DNA of 64,000 bases from Lysinibacillus parviboronicapiens (GCF_003049575.1 NZ_PYWI01000020.1:16465-80464); one strand, 5' to 3'; counted from the stretch's first letter, positions 48,413 through 57,564 are shown. Notes: a model not told the origin generated them from the letters alone. Numbers and translations are program-made.

Positions 48413-48817
48413 TTGAGGTTATTAGGGATGATGCTACCGATAGTGGTCTGCATGGCACTACTTAGTGGTTGCACAGAAAAAGAAAAATTTATTGTTTATG
48501 GTCCACCTCAAAATGAAGAGGAAGTTGAGGCGGTTTTAAAAGAGGAGAAATTTGTTGAAAGAACAACGGTTATACAGTATGACGATAAAATGCTAGTTGC
48601 TGTGCAATTTAAACCGTGGGATAAGTGGAAAAAGGCCAAATTAGAAAAGAAGTTACAAAAGAAATTTGATGAAAAATATCCCAACAAAGATGTATTTGTC
48701 TCGGCTGATTACAAAATATTTTATGAAGCCAATAAAATAAAAAAAGATCAACTTGAAGATAATAAACTAACTGATAAAATCTCAGAACTGAAAAAACTTG
48801 CACAGGAGGAGACATAA
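48413..48817 (+). CDS. Sporulation lipoprotein, YhcN/YlaJ-like
   Basis: 134 residues from TTG 48413 (AAAAGGAGGG upstream). Lipobox LLSGC gives a lipidated Cys. The C-terminal stretch KLEKKLQKKFDEKYP followed by DVFVSADYKIFYEANKI matches the YhcN/YlaJ fold. It starts the spoVAC-AD-AEb cluster, as in spoVA-2mob operons, and its stop touches the spoVAC ATG. Confidence 0.82.
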   Translation: MRLLGMMLPIVVCMALLSGCTEKEKFIVYGPPQNEEEVEAVLKEEKFVERTTVIQYDDKMLVAVQFKPWDKWKKAKLEKKLQKKFDEKYPNKDVFVSADYKIFYEANKIKKDQLEDNKLTDKISELKKLAQEET

Positions 48818-49273
48818 ATGGAAAAAGAACAATATCAACAATTAGAACAAAGTGTAACACCAAAGCCACCTTACTTCAAAAATGCTGCAAAGGCGTTTTT
48901 TGTAGGGGGCATTATTTGTACAATCGGACAAGCTGTATCGCTTTTTTATATCATTTTCTTTGATTTTACAGAAGCAACTGCAGGAAATCCAACCGTTTCA
49001 ACAATGGTATTTTTCGCAATGATTTTGACCGGTTTTGGCTTATATAAAAGAATCGGTCAGTTTGGAGGAGCAGGTTCGGCAGTACCTGTTACTGGTTTTG
49101 GTAACGCTGTTATCTCTGCGGCAATTGAACATAAATCTGAGGGTCTAGTACTGGGTGTAGGTGGGAATCTATTTAAATTAGCGGGCTCAGTTGTCTTGTT
49201 TGGGGTTGTATCTGCATTTTTTGTGGCGCTTATTAAATATATTCTTGTGACGTTAGGGGTGGTTTCATGGTAA
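48818..49273 (+). CDS. spoVAC: Stage V sporulation protein AC
   Basis: 151 residues with four membrane helices; KNAAKAFFVGGIICTIGQA and GAGSAVPVTGFGNAVISAAI are characteristic. SpoVAC is a mechanosensitive channel part of the dipicolinic acid (DPA) transport complex of spores. Overlaps spoVAD by 7 bases. Confidence 0.95.
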   Translation: MEKEQYQQLEQSVTPKPPYFKNAAKAFFVGGIICTIGQAVSLFYIIFFDFTEATAGNPTVSTMVFFAMILTGFGLYKRIGQFGGAGSAVPVTGFGNAVISAAIEHKSEGLVLGVGGNLFKLAGSVVLFGVVSAFFVALIKYILVTLGVVSW

Positions 49274-50262
49274 TTGTTTTTCAGTCGAAACCGTCTTTCT
49301 TAGCGGGTGGTGTAGTAGCAGGACCGTTGGAAAAACGTAGTGTATTCAGTCAGTATTTCGATACCATTTACGATGATGAGCGCTGGAAAATGGAAACAAA
49401 TGAACAAGGCCATCGAAAGATGATCCAAGAAGCCTGTGAAATTTTGATGAAAAAATCAGGTGTGAATAACTTAGAAATTGATTTCTTTTTGGGTGGCGAT
49501 TTAGTTAATCAAATGACACCTACCAATTTCGCCGCAAGGGAATTAGCCATCTCATTTATTGGATTATTCTCCGCTTGTGCCACTTCTGTTTCCTCCGTAA
49601 TCGTTGCAAGCCTTTTAACGGAGTTAGGTGCTTCTAACTTATCAATTGCAGGAGCTTCCAGTCAACATAATGCGATTGAGCGACAGTTCCGCTACCCAGT
49701 CAATTATGGGGCACAAAAGCCTCAGACTGCACAATGGACTGTAACGGCTGCTGGTTTTGCACTAATTGGCAAGCATCGAGAAGAATGCCCATGTATTGAA
49801 GCAGCAACGATTGGTAAAGTGATTGATTATGGCATGGATGACCCATTTCATATGGGCGCAGCGATGGCACCTGCTGCCTTTCAAACAATTCAATCCCATT
49901 TAGAGCAACGTAATCAACAGTTCTACAATTATGATTTAATCTTAACGGGAGATTTAGGCCAGCTTGGACTAAAGCTGCTTAAAGGGATGCTAGTAGAAAA
50001 CGGAGTAAAAAAAGAAGAATTAACACTTCTACGCGATGCTGGCGCAGAATTTTATGGACAGGATGAAGCATTCCAATCAGGAGCAAGTGGAGCAGGCTGT
50101 TCAGCAGCTGTTTTTTTTAGTTATATAATTCAACAGTTACGAGCTGGAAGCTATAAACGAGTGCTGCTTGTGGCAACTGGAGCATTATTGTCGCCACTTT
50201 CTTATCAACAGGGAGAGACAATTCCGTGTACAGCACATGCAATTGAAATTACAATGAAATGA
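49267..50262 (+). CDS. spoVAD: Stage V sporulation protein AD
   Basis: 331 residues with a thiolase-like fold (GVNNLEIDFFLGGDLVNQM, FSACATSVSSVIVASLL, GASGAGCSAAVFFSYI). B. subtilis SpoVAD binds DPA directly. Between spoVAC and spoVAEb in one operon. Confidence 0.95.
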   Translation: MVIVFQSKPSFLAGGVVAGPLEKRSVFSQYFDTIYDDERWKMETNEQGHRKMIQEACEILMKKSGVNNLEIDFFLGGDLVNQMTPTNFAARELAISFIGLFSACATSVSSVIVASLLTELGASNLSIAGASSQHNAIERQFRYPVNYGAQKPQTAQWTVTAAGFALIGKHREECPCIEAATIGKVIDYGMDDPFHMGAAMAPAAFQTIQSHLEQRNQQFYNYDLILTGDLGQLGLKLLKGMLVENGVKKEELTLLRDAGAEFYGQDEAFQSGASGAGCSAAVFFSYIIQQLRAGSYKRVLLVATGALLSPLSYQQGETIPCTAHAIEITMK

Positions 50263-50271
50263 GGAAAATCT

Positions 50272-50637
50272 ATGGTTATGACATTTGTATTTGCTTTTAT
50301 TGTTGGCGGCATTATTTGTGTCATCGGTCAATTATTAATGGATGTTGGTAATTTAACACCAGCGCATACATTAAGTACATTAGTCGTCGTGGGTGCAATT
50401 TTGGATGGAATGGGTTTGTATGAGCCTCTCATTCATTTTGCAGGTGCAGGTGCGACCGTACCAATCACATCTTTTGGTAACTCCTTAACACACGGTGCAT
50501 TGGCTGAAGCGGAAAAGCATGGCCTTGTTGGGGTACTAACGGGGATGTTTGAAGTGACAAGCTCAGGTATAAGTGCAGCTATTGTCTTCGGATTCATTGG
50601 TGCATTAATTTTTAAACCAAAAGGAAATGTTGACTAG
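50272..50637 (+). CDS. spoVAE: Stage V sporulation protein AE (AEb)
   Basis: 121 residues, four membrane helices ([36 protein letters not shown]). Related in sequence to SpoVAC and part of the DPA channel. ATG 50272 follows GAGGAAAATCT; ATG 50278 is also possible. spoVAA, AB, AEa and AF are not in this cluster. Confidence 0.95.
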   Translation: MVMTFVFAFIVGGIICVIGQLLMDVGNLTPAHTLSTLVVVGAILDGMGLYEPLIHFAGAGATVPITSFGNSLTHGALAEAEKHGLVGVLTGMFEVTSSGISAAIVFGFIGALIFKPKGNVD

Positions 50638-50667
50638 ACGAATACCCCTCTCAAATCTGCAACCATA

Positions 50668-50676
50668 CATATTATA
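50668..50676 (+). promoter_or_regulatory. Candidate sigma-E/sigma-K -10 element
   Basis: CATATTATA fits CATANNNTA and lies 26 bases before the YjcZ-like start. No clear -35 was found. Confidence 0.35.
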
Positions 50677-50701
50677 GGTTGTAGAAGGGAGGGGTGCTTT
50701 T

Positions 50702-50875
50702 ATGGGATATCAAGGCTGGTGCGCACAACCGTATGGAAATAATGTTGCAGGTGCAAATAGCTGGAACAATAATTATTGCGGAGGCAATAACAATTATGGC
50801 TATGGCTCAACATTTGTGCTAATTGTTGTCCTTTTCATTCTTCTAATTATTGTCGGCGCTACGTTCGTTAATTAA
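50702..50875 (+). CDS. YjcZ-family small sporulation membrane peptide
   Basis: 57 residues from ATG 50702 with GAAGGGAGGGG upstream. Asn/Gly/Tyr-rich N-terminal half (NNYCGGNNNYGYGS), then one C-terminal helix FVLIVVLFILLIIVGATF, which is the YjcZ/SscA family pattern. Members such as B. subtilis SscA act in spore coat assembly. It lies between spoVA and spoVIF. Confidence 0.9.
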   Translation: MGYQGWCAQPYGNNVAGANSWNNNYCGGNNNYGYGSTFVLIVVLFILLIIVGATFVN

Positions 50876-50916
50876 TTTATTTTAGATTACATTACCGATT
50901 TCTAGGTGTTGATATG

Positions 50917-50987
50917 ATTGTTAGGCTTTAGCTTTTATTCAGCATGTGACTAAAAACAAACTGAATGAAGTTAAAGCCTCCAACAAT
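50917..50987. repeat. Long imperfect hairpin between yjcZ and spoVIF
   Basis: ATTGTTAGGCTTTAGCTT then ATTCAG (50917-50942) pairs with CTGAATGAAGTTAAAGCC then TCCAACAAT (50961-50987) around an 18-base loop. No T tract follows, so a simple terminator is unlikely. Confidence 0.6.
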
Positions 50988-51071
50988 TGTCAAAGATGTT
51001 TAATACCAAAAAAAGGTAACAGCAAACATTTATGGCAATTACGTTGAGGTGGAATTGATAGGAGGGGGAAC

Positions 51072-51320
51072 ATGCATCGCTCGTTTTTTAATTCTATTGA
51101 ACAAAAAACTGGTGTATCGATGGATGAAATCTTCGCATTAGCAAATGCAATTCAACATGCAGATTTTACAAATGAAAAACAAGTTAGAAAAGTCGTACGC
51201 CGTGTAGCAAAAGTGTCCAATAGACAAATTACACAAGAACTCGAAGATAAATTAGTGCAATCTATTATTCAAGATGGCTCTTCACTAGATTTGGATAAGA
51301 TTACTAGAATGATGAAATAG
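51072..51320 (+). CDS. spoVIF: Stage VI sporulation protein F
   Basis: 82 residues, with GATAGGAGGGGG upstream. Helical protein (NSIEQKTGVSMDEIFALANA, EKQVRKVVRRVAKVSNRQI, LEDKLVQSIIQDG). Length and pattern match SpoVIF (YjcC), needed for late coat assembly through GerE in B. subtilis. Confidence 0.82.
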   Translation: MHRSFFNSIEQKTGVSMDEIFALANAIQHADFTNEKQVRKVVRRVAKVSNRQITQELEDKLVQSIIQDGSSLDLDKITRMMK

Positions 51321-51429
51321 CATGGCATTTCCATCATTGGGAAACATCTCGTTAAGTATGGGGATAGCTAGCTAGCTTAGATGTTTATTTACACTATAAT
51401 CGAAAATTAGAGCATTTAAGCAGTCATAA

Positions 51430-51470
51430 AAAAAGGTGTTACGACTATGCATTCGCATTTTCGTAACACC
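51430..51470 (-). terminator. Minus-strand terminator downstream of yjcF
   Basis: GGTGTTACG / CGTAACACC with the T tract on the minus strand (A7 at 51429-51435). Confidence 0.75.
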
Positions 51471-51535
51471 TATTCATCTTCATTTAAATAAGACTTCCAT
51501 CGCTATAGAAGAGAGATGAATGCAGATGTAGCCCT

Positions 51536-51565
51536 TTTCAGTGGGTGCTCAAACACCCACTGAAA
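51536..51565. repeat. Perfect 12-bp inverted repeat
   Basis: TTTCAGTGGGTG (51536-51547) and CACCCACTGAAA (51554-51565) with a 6-base loop; a further TAGTGGGT follows at 51567. It lies in the 350-base gap between spoVIF and yjcF, in the 3' region of the minus-strand yjcF transcript. Confidence 0.6.
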
Positions 51566-51673
51566 TAGTGGGTATTGCTCTAAGACGCCATGTTCTATAA
51601 TAGCCTCTGATGGAGCACTATCATACACTTGCAGATTCAAAATCCGGAAAAACTGTCGCCAAGACGTAATGCA

Positions 51674-52102
51674 TTAAATATTTTTCTCCATAGCACGATG
51701 TGGGATACCAGCATCCATAAATTCTGGTGAGGTTACTGTGTAACCAAGCTTTTCATAAAAAGGAACGGCATAACTTTGTGCGTGAAGTTTTAACTTCTTA
51801 TTATTTGTGGAAATAGCATGTTTTTCCATTTCTTGCATGATTAGCGCACCTAGTTTTTTACCACGTTGTGTTTGTAAAATACATACACGTTCAATTTTTG
51901 CCGTGTCACTTTCTATACCGCGAAGCCGTGCAGCACCGACAGGCTCAGTGTCTTCATACATAATGAAATGCGTTGCACTTGCATCTTCAGCATCACATTC
52001 GAGATGAAGAGGCACACCTTGTTCTTCTACAAATACTTTTTTGCGGACAGCGAACGCATCATCATGTTCTTTTATTGTTTCAACAATCTTAACATTATAC
52101 AA
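51674..52102 (-). CDS. yjcF: GNAT acetyltransferase (YjcF-like)
   Basis: 142 residues from TTG 52102. ElaA/GNAT pattern: AFAVRKKVFVEEQGVP, ATHFIMYED, RVCILQTQRGKKLGALIMQEM (acetyl-CoA loop) and FYEKLGYTVTS. Substrate unknown. Three bases after yjcG, as in the B. subtilis yjcHGF order. Confidence 0.9.
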   Translation of the reverse strand: MYNVKIVETIKEHDDAFAVRKKVFVEEQGVPLHLECDAEDASATHFIMYEDTEPVGAARLRGIESDTAKIERVCILQTQRGKKLGALIMQEMEKHAISTNNKKLKLHAQSYAVPFYEKLGYTVTSPEFMDAGIPHRAMEKNI

Positions 52103-52105
52103 AGG

Positions 52106-52621
52106 TCATTCAGCTCCAGTCAGTCGGAATGTTTCGTAAGTCGTCCAGGAGCCGTCCTCCAATTGATATAATAAATGAATGCGATCGATCGTATCTTTCT
52201 CGTCAACACCTGTCATACGTAATTGGCCAAATATGTCGTCGTGTTCAGAGTCAGTCATTTTTTGTGCAATCGTAATATGCGGTACGAAGACATGTTTAGT
52301 ATCGCCAAAAGAAAATTTTTCTTCTAGTACATTATGGAATGCTACTAATTGTTCTGTTGGCTCAATGCGGAAATAAATTGCATTGGTTGTTGGGAAAAAC
52401 GAACTTATGCGTGATGCATGAATGTTTAAAGGCGCATATTTCGCAGCGATTTCATCTAATTGCCTAACGATGGACTGAATATCCTCATCCGTTGCATCAA
52501 AGCTGTCCTTTAACGTCATATGCGGTGTGATTTTCGCATAATGCGGATCGTAACGCTTGCGGTACGTGTTCGCTAAGTCTTGTAATTTTTTTGATGGAAA
52601 AGCCACAATTCCGTACTTCAT
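52106..52621 (-). CDS. yjcG: 2H phosphoesterase, YjcG (2'-5' RNA ligase family)
   Basis: 171 residues. Two HxT motifs, HMTLKDSF and HITIAQKM, form the catalytic pair of 2H phosphoesterases. SD GGGAGGTAA before ATG. Likely hydrolyses or ligates cyclic phosphodiesters in RNA; target unknown. Confidence 0.92.
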   Translation of the reverse strand: MKYGIVAFPSKKLQDLANTYRKRYDPHYAKITPHMTLKDSFDATDEDIQSIVRQLDEIAAKYAPLNIHASRISSFFPTTNAIYFRIEPTEQLVAFHNVLEEKFSFGDTKHVFVPHITIAQKMTDSEHDDIFGQLRMTGVDEKDTIDRIHLLYQLEDGSWTTYETFRLTGAE

Positions 52622-52704
52622 AGTCCATTACCTCCCGAAAATAAACGATTTTTCTATCTAAGTATAACAGAAATTTCGTTATTCGTAATTTGAATCACCT
52701 AATA

Positions 52705-53424
52705 TTAATTGAAATTTTCAATTAAAGCTCGGCGAAGGTCAGGTTTCCAATATTTCCATGTATGATTGCCGTCGAACTCATCATAAAATGTAGAAAAGCC
52801 TTTACTTAACATAAGATTATGCAATTGACGATTCGGGGTTAAAAAATCCTTTACTGTTTTATCCATTGTGACAACTTTATCTTCTTTTTTGCCAATAATA
52901 TGATAAATGGAAATGGCTCCTGGATCTTTGAAATTTTCAACAGCTTTCAGGACATCCTCATCGACAAGTGGTGATTGTAAAATGACTTTACCGAAAATGC
53001 TTGGGTACTTCAGAGCTGCCATTAAGGAAGCGGTTGCAGCCATAGAGTCACCGATTACTGCTCGGCTCATCCCCATTTGGTATGTTGCATATTCTTCATC
53101 TAAATAGGGCACAAGCTCATGTGCTAAAAAACGAAGATAAGCTTCATGTTGTTCACCGCTTGGCATATATTTGTGACGTCGATCTTTAATATCTTTGTAT
53201 GGAACGAAAACAATAATTAAATTTTCGATTTCATAGTCATCAATAAGTTCATCAGCTAATTTAGTAATACCCCCAAGCTGAAAGTAATCCTTGCCGTCTG
53301 ATGCGATTAATAAATTGTATTTATATAGTGGAGAATAATTTGCAGGGACGTAAATATAAAGCTGTAATTCCTCTTGCAATGCTTCACTATAAAACTTTAA
53401 ATCCTGAACTGTTCCCTTATCCAA
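52705..53424 (-). CDS. yjcH: Esterase, YjcH-like (esterase D/Fes family)
   Basis: 239 residues from TTG 53424, chosen for AAGGAGTG upstream. Alpha/beta hydrolase: IASDGKDYFQLGG, nucleophile GDSMAA, acid region IIGKKEDKV and His in FDGNHTWKYW. Cytosolic. Same length and neighbours as B. subtilis YjcH; substrate unknown. Confidence 0.9.
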   Translation of the reverse strand: MDKGTVQDLKFYSEALQEELQLYIYVPANYSPLYKYNLLIASDGKDYFQLGGITKLADELIDDYEIENLIIVFVPYKDIKDRRHKYMPSGEQHEAYLRFLAHELVPYLDEEYATYQMGMSRAVIGDSMAATASLMAALKYPSIFGKVILQSPLVDEDVLKAVENFKDPGAISIYHIIGKKEDKVVTMDKTVKDFLTPNRQLHNLMLSKGFSTFYDEFDGNHTWKYWKPDLRRALIENFN

Positions 53425-53539
53425 CGATGACACTCCTTCATGTAGTTTGTAACAAAATTGTATCATATTACGTAAGTAAAGGTATAATAGATTGGGCTAG
53501 CCTTGTACTAGCAATAAAAATGGAAATGAGGGTTAGAAT

Positions 53540-54121
53540 ATGCATAATAAAAGTATTCGCGTGCATTCCGAAGAAGTAGCGAAGGCCGCTTTAGGTGCGC
53601 TAGTTCGTCGTGGTGTAACGCTAGAGGACATTGCTAAAATTGTTTTTGAAATGCAAAAATCATATAACGACGGTTTGACATTAGAGCATTGTGTTCATTC
53701 TGTTGAGCGAGTACTGCGTAAACGTGAAGTCCAACATGCGGTATTAGTAGGTATTGAATTAGATGAACTTGCAGAGAAAAAATTATTGTCATCACCACTA
53801 CAACAAATTATTGAATCCGATGAAGGATTATTCGGAGTTGATGAAACAATTGCTCTTGGATCTGTTTTTACATATGGCAGCATAGCTGTAACAACTTTTG
53901 GTCATTTAGACAAACAAAAAATTGGCATTATTAAAAAGCTCGACACAGAACCTGGGCAACATGTCAATACGTTTTTAGATGATTTAGTGGCTAGTATTGC
54001 AGCCTCTGCAGCTTCGCGTATTGCACATCGTATGCGTGACTTAGAAGAAGAAGGCGAAACATTTGCCGATATTGAGCCTGAAGAGCTTGGACCAAAACCA
54101 AAATCACATAATGAAATTTAA
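53540..54121 (+). CDS. Phosphatidylglycerophosphatase A-like protein (YutG-like)
   Basis: 193 residues. PgpA-family sequence: VHSEEVAKAALGALVRRGVT, IESDEGLFGVDETIALGSV, HVNTFLDDLVASIAASAASR. Unlike proteobacterial PgpA it is largely soluble. Probably dephosphorylates phosphatidylglycerophosphate or a related substrate. Stands alone with a terminator shared with the ABC operon. Confidence 0.85.
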   Translation: MHNKSIRVHSEEVAKAALGALVRRGVTLEDIAKIVFEMQKSYNDGLTLEHCVHSVERVLRKREVQHAVLVGIELDELAEKKLLSSPLQQIIESDEGLFGVDETIALGSVFTYGSIAVTTFGHLDKQKIGIIKKLDTEPGQHVNTFLDDLVASIAASAASRIAHRMRDLEEEGETFADIEPEELGPKPKSHNEI

Positions 54122-54197
54122 TATATGAAGAAGAAGTCTCCAGACAGCTGAAAGTTGCTCAAAGATATAATTGATTAGAGTTTCTTCTATATATAAA

Positions 54198-54235
54198 GAA
54201 GAGCCTCCCAAAAATAGTTTGGGATGGCTCTTTTG
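54198..54235. terminator. Bidirectional terminator between yutG-like gene and ABC operon
   Basis: AAGAGCCTCCCAAA / TTTGGGATGGCTCTT stem with A and T tracts. Confidence 0.88.
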
Positions 54236-56035
54236 TTATTTTGCATCGTTCGCAGCTTGTAAAAATTCTTTTACTTTTTCACTGTCTGCTTCAAGTTTTA
54301 ATCCTGTATTGACTAAGGGAGAAACAGTTGAAACAGCAGGTTTTTTATTGCCTTGGTAATAACTGATGAACTCATCTTGATTGATAGAATAAAGAATGGC
54401 TTTACGTAAATCAGCTGATTTAGAGAATGCACGACCAGATGTGTTCATTTGTAGATACGTGACAGCATTACTATCTGCTGTGTTTAATGTTAATTTGGCA
54501 TCAGATTTTACGATATCAAGCTTAGTTTCTGGCACTGCTTGTAGTACGTGGATTTCACCGTTTCGTAAGGCTGACAGGGCACTATCATTATCTGCAATAA
54601 ATCGAACATTGATTTTCGCAATCTTTGGTTCATACTCACTACCTACACGATAGGCAGGGTTCTTCACGAATTGTGCTTCATAATCATTCTTTTGTACAAG
54701 AATGTATGGGCCACTTGCATATAGTTGGTTATTGTATGTTGCACTACCTTCAGTAATTGTTGCTTGATCACCATACGCGATATCTTTATCAGGGTTATAG
54801 TTTGCTACATCAAATGTGTTAATGCTTGTTACTTGTTTTTCAGACACGATACCACCAGATTGATGTGCTAAGTAGTTTAATACTTGCGGGAATGGTGTCG
54901 GTGTTGTAATTTTTACCACTTGATAAGCACCAGAAGCATTACTCACGGCATCTTTATCTTTCACTAATTGGGCTATAGTAGTAGGTAAGTTTTGAGTTAA
55001 TACATCTAAAATAGATTTGTCAGAACCAGCCACTTTCTTATTTTGTAACTCTGTTAAGTCTGTAACGGTCTCTACAGTTTCGATATTTTCATGAATACTA
55101 TAAGTACGATGGTCTGGTACTGATTTTGAATCTTTTGCACGATTTAATGAGAACACTACATCCTCAGCCGAAACTAATTCACCAGTATCAACAGCAGCCC
55201 CGTCCTTTACGGCTGCAAAATGAATATCGTCCCGTAAAATAAAGTAGTATTCTTGATTTCCATCAGCGATGGCATGGTTATAGGATAAAGAGCCATCTGA
55301 AACAACTTCATCCGTATCTGTTAAATTGACAAGTCGAACATACATATTTGTATTAAGTGTGTTAATAGAGCCATCATTACCTTTAATTGGGTCAAGTGAT
55401 GTTAAAGAATCAAGTGTTTGATGTAAAATTAATGTTTCTGTTGAATTTAATGAAGTAACATTAAATTCAATATTCTCCCATACTTGGGCGCGTGATTTCG
55501 GCAAAAGTACAGATTTTGGATTGACTAATTCAGAATAAATCCCCTGATATTTATTGGAAATGTAAAGCGGTGCAATATATGCTTGATCGAATACTAATCG
55601 TTCTTCTAAGTCTTTATATTTAGCTATGGCCTCATCACCTGTTAAAGTGCTTGCTTCATCAATTAAAGCGTCTAGATTTGAGTCGGCAACCACACTATAG
55701 TCGCCACCAGTTTTGAATAAACCACGAACAGCATAGTCAGGATTCCCAGTTACTGTTGTCCAGCTAGAAAGCGCTATATCATAGTTACCAGCTTCTTTTT
55801 GCGCTGAAAATGAACCGTAATCTGGCTGAATATTAAGCTTAACATCAAAGCCATTTTTCACTAGTTGATCACGTACAATATTCATATCTTCCTCACCAGA
55901 TGCCATACCTAAAAGTTCAATTGACGATTTCCCATCGCCTTTAGAGTCTTTACCGCCCTCTACATCTGTTTTTGTTTGTACACAGCCGGCTAATGCTAAC
56001 ACTGTGATGACTAAAAATAACAGTAGTTTTTTCAT
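54236..56035 (-). CDS. Circularly permuted oligopeptide-binding lipoprotein (SBP_bac_5 type)
   Basis: 599 residues. Lipobox LALAGC, Cys18. Residues 38-190 match the C-terminal third of a normal SBP_bac_5 protein (NYDIALSSWTT, NLDALIDEASTLTGDE, IAPLYISNKYQGIY). Residues about 200-300 match the usual N-terminus (LDSLTSLDPIKGND, YYFILRDDIHF, VSAEDVVFSLNRA). The middle part follows (ASGPYILV, LSALRNGEIHVL, RKAILYSINQDEF). The protein ends at EKVKEFLQAANDAK, exactly where the normal C-terminal lobe would begin. So the two ends of the fold have been moved. It heads toward two permeases on the same strand and probably delivers peptides to them. Ligand unknown. Confidence 0.85.
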   Translation of the reverse strand: MKKLLLFLVITVLALAGCVQTKTDVEGGKDSKGDGKSSIELLGMASGEEDMNIVRDQLVKNGFDVKLNIQPDYGSFSAQKEAGNYDIALSSWTTVTGNPDYAVRGLFKTGGDYSVVADSNLDALIDEASTLTGDEAIAKYKDLEERLVFDQAYIAPLYISNKYQGIYSELVNPKSVLLPKSRAQVWENIEFNVTSLNSTETLILHQTLDSLTSLDPIKGNDGSINTLNTNMYVRLVNLTDTDEVVSDGSLSYNHAIADGNQEYYFILRDDIHFAAVKDGAAVDTGELVSAEDVVFSLNRAKDSKSVPDHRTYSIHENIETVETVTDLTELQNKKVAGSDKSILDVLTQNLPTTIAQLVKDKDAVSNASGAYQVVKITTPTPFPQVLNYLAHQSGGIVSEKQVTSINTFDVANYNPDKDIAYGDQATITEGSATYNNQLYASGPYILVQKNDYEAQFVKNPAYRVGSEYEPKIAKINVRFIADNDSALSALRNGEIHVLQAVPETKLDIVKSDAKLTLNTADSNAVTYLQMNTSGRAFSKSADLRKAILYSINQDEFISYYQGNKKPAVSTVSPLVNTGLKLEADSEKVKEFLQAANDAK

Positions 56036-56054
56036 ATAAGAACCTCCAATTTTT

Positions 56055-57551
56055 CTAATTTGTTTTTGGATCTAAAGCATCTCGTAAACCATCACCTAAG
56101 AAGTTAAAGGACAGGACGAGAAGCATAATACAAAGACCTGGGAAAATAGCAACATAGGAATGTGTCTCCAGGTACGTACTACCAACCTTTAAAATGTTTC
56201 CCCATTCAGGAATGTGTGGCTCAATACCAAGCCCTAAAAAACTTAAACTACTTGTTGAAATTACTGCTCCACCAATTGTTAATGTGGCTTTGACAATCAT
56301 TGGTGCTAAAGAGTTCGGAACAATATGCTTAAAGATGATTGCTGCATCAGAAGCCCCTAGAGCTCTAGCGGATTCAACAAATTCATAATTCGAAAGCTGC
56401 ATCACATTTGCTCGCATAGTGCGTGCATATGTTGGGATTGCTCCAACGCTCAGTGCGATGATTAGATTAATGGTATTGGCACCAAAGGCGGCAATAATAG
56501 CAATAGCAAGTAATATCCCAGGGATTGCATACAAAATATCAAGACTGCGCATGATGATGTTATCTGTCGCTTTCCCATAGTAGCCGGAAAATGCACCAAG
56601 AGCCCCACCAACTAGCGCTGGGATAATTGTTGAGAAAAATCCGACAATTAACGAGATTTGCGCGCCAAACACGATACGAGAAAATAAGTCACGACCGTAA
56701 TTATCAGTTCCAAGTGGATGCTCCAATGATGGTGTTTGTAACAATGCCCCATAGTTATTTTTAGTTGCAAAGTCATAATCAAACGTCCAAGAACTTGTTA
56801 CAGATAATGAAAAGATAAAGACTATGAAAAATAATCCAAATACCGCCATCGTGTTACGTAAAATCTTTTGCCACATTTTTTGCCATTTTTCAATGGCCGA
56901 TGGATTAGTTTTTCTAGCCTTTTGAATGAGGCTAAATCCTAGCAAAGTTGCAAATAGATTACCTGTAAATGTCGCAATGACAAGCAAGATACCAGGTACG
57001 ATCATCCATTTAGGGGCGTCCTTTGCCGTAACAAATTTTGTACAAAGGACTAATAGCGCAAGATAAAAAATAGCAAGTATTAAAAATAACCCCATTGCTA
57101 CTAGAAATGTATCTGTTACATAGGATTTAAATAAATTCAAAGCTGAAATACCGATAATAAATAGCTGCGTAATAAATGCATAGGCTGCAAAAGTATATTC
57201 AGCGGTCTTTGTTTTTGACACGAGCATAAAAGCAAAAGAGACTGAAAAAATATTGCCAGAAGCAATAGTCAACAACAGAGGGAAACCAAACAAGCGCGTT
57301 GTTTTTTGTATGTCACCAAATTTTGCTAAATCACTCTTGATACGCAATGTCAGAAAGCCAACATAAACTGTCGTTATTATATAAACAAAGAAAAAAAGTA
57401 AAATAATTGGTCGCCAGCTTTGACTAGAAAAATTGTAGCTATAAGCCAGAAATAATAAAGAAAACAGTAAGGAAAAGACAAATGTAAAATGTGCATTGAC
57501 ATATTCCTGTGTAATTTTCAAAAGTAGTTTGACATGTACGATAGTTTTCAC
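56055..57551 (-). CDS. OppC-type permease with a long N-terminal membrane extension
   Basis: 498 residues from GTG 57551 (AAAGGAGGA upstream). Residues 226-498 are a canonical DppC/OppC permease: LEHPLGTDNYGRDLFSR, ALGASDAAIIFKHIVPN (EAA loop) and LSFLGLGIEPHIPEWG. The first 225 residues add about six membrane helices with no counterpart in ordinary OppC proteins of about 300 residues. Middle gene of a three-gene minus-strand operon. Confidence 0.9.
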   Translation of the reverse strand: MKTIVHVKLLLKITQEYVNAHFTFVFSLLFSLLFLAYSYNFSSQSWRPIILLFFFVYIITTVYVGFLTLRIKSDLAKFGDIQKTTRLFGFPLLLTIASGNIFSVSFAFMLVSKTKTAEYTFAAYAFITQLFIIGISALNLFKSYVTDTFLVAMGLFLILAIFYLALLVLCTKFVTAKDAPKWMIVPGILLVIATFTGNLFATLLGFSLIQKARKTNPSAIEKWQKMWQKILRNTMAVFGLFFIVFIFSLSVTSSWTFDYDFATKNNYGALLQTPSLEHPLGTDNYGRDLFSRIVFGAQISLIVGFFSTIIPALVGGALGAFSGYYGKATDNIIMRSLDILYAIPGILLAIAIIAAFGANTINLIIALSVGAIPTYARTMRANVMQLSNYEFVESARALGASDAAIIFKHIVPNSLAPMIVKATLTIGGAVISTSSLSFLGLGIEPHIPEWGNILKVGSTYLETHSYVAIFPGLCIMLLVLSFNFLGDGLRDALDPKTN

Positions 57552-57564
57552 AGGTAATCCTCCT

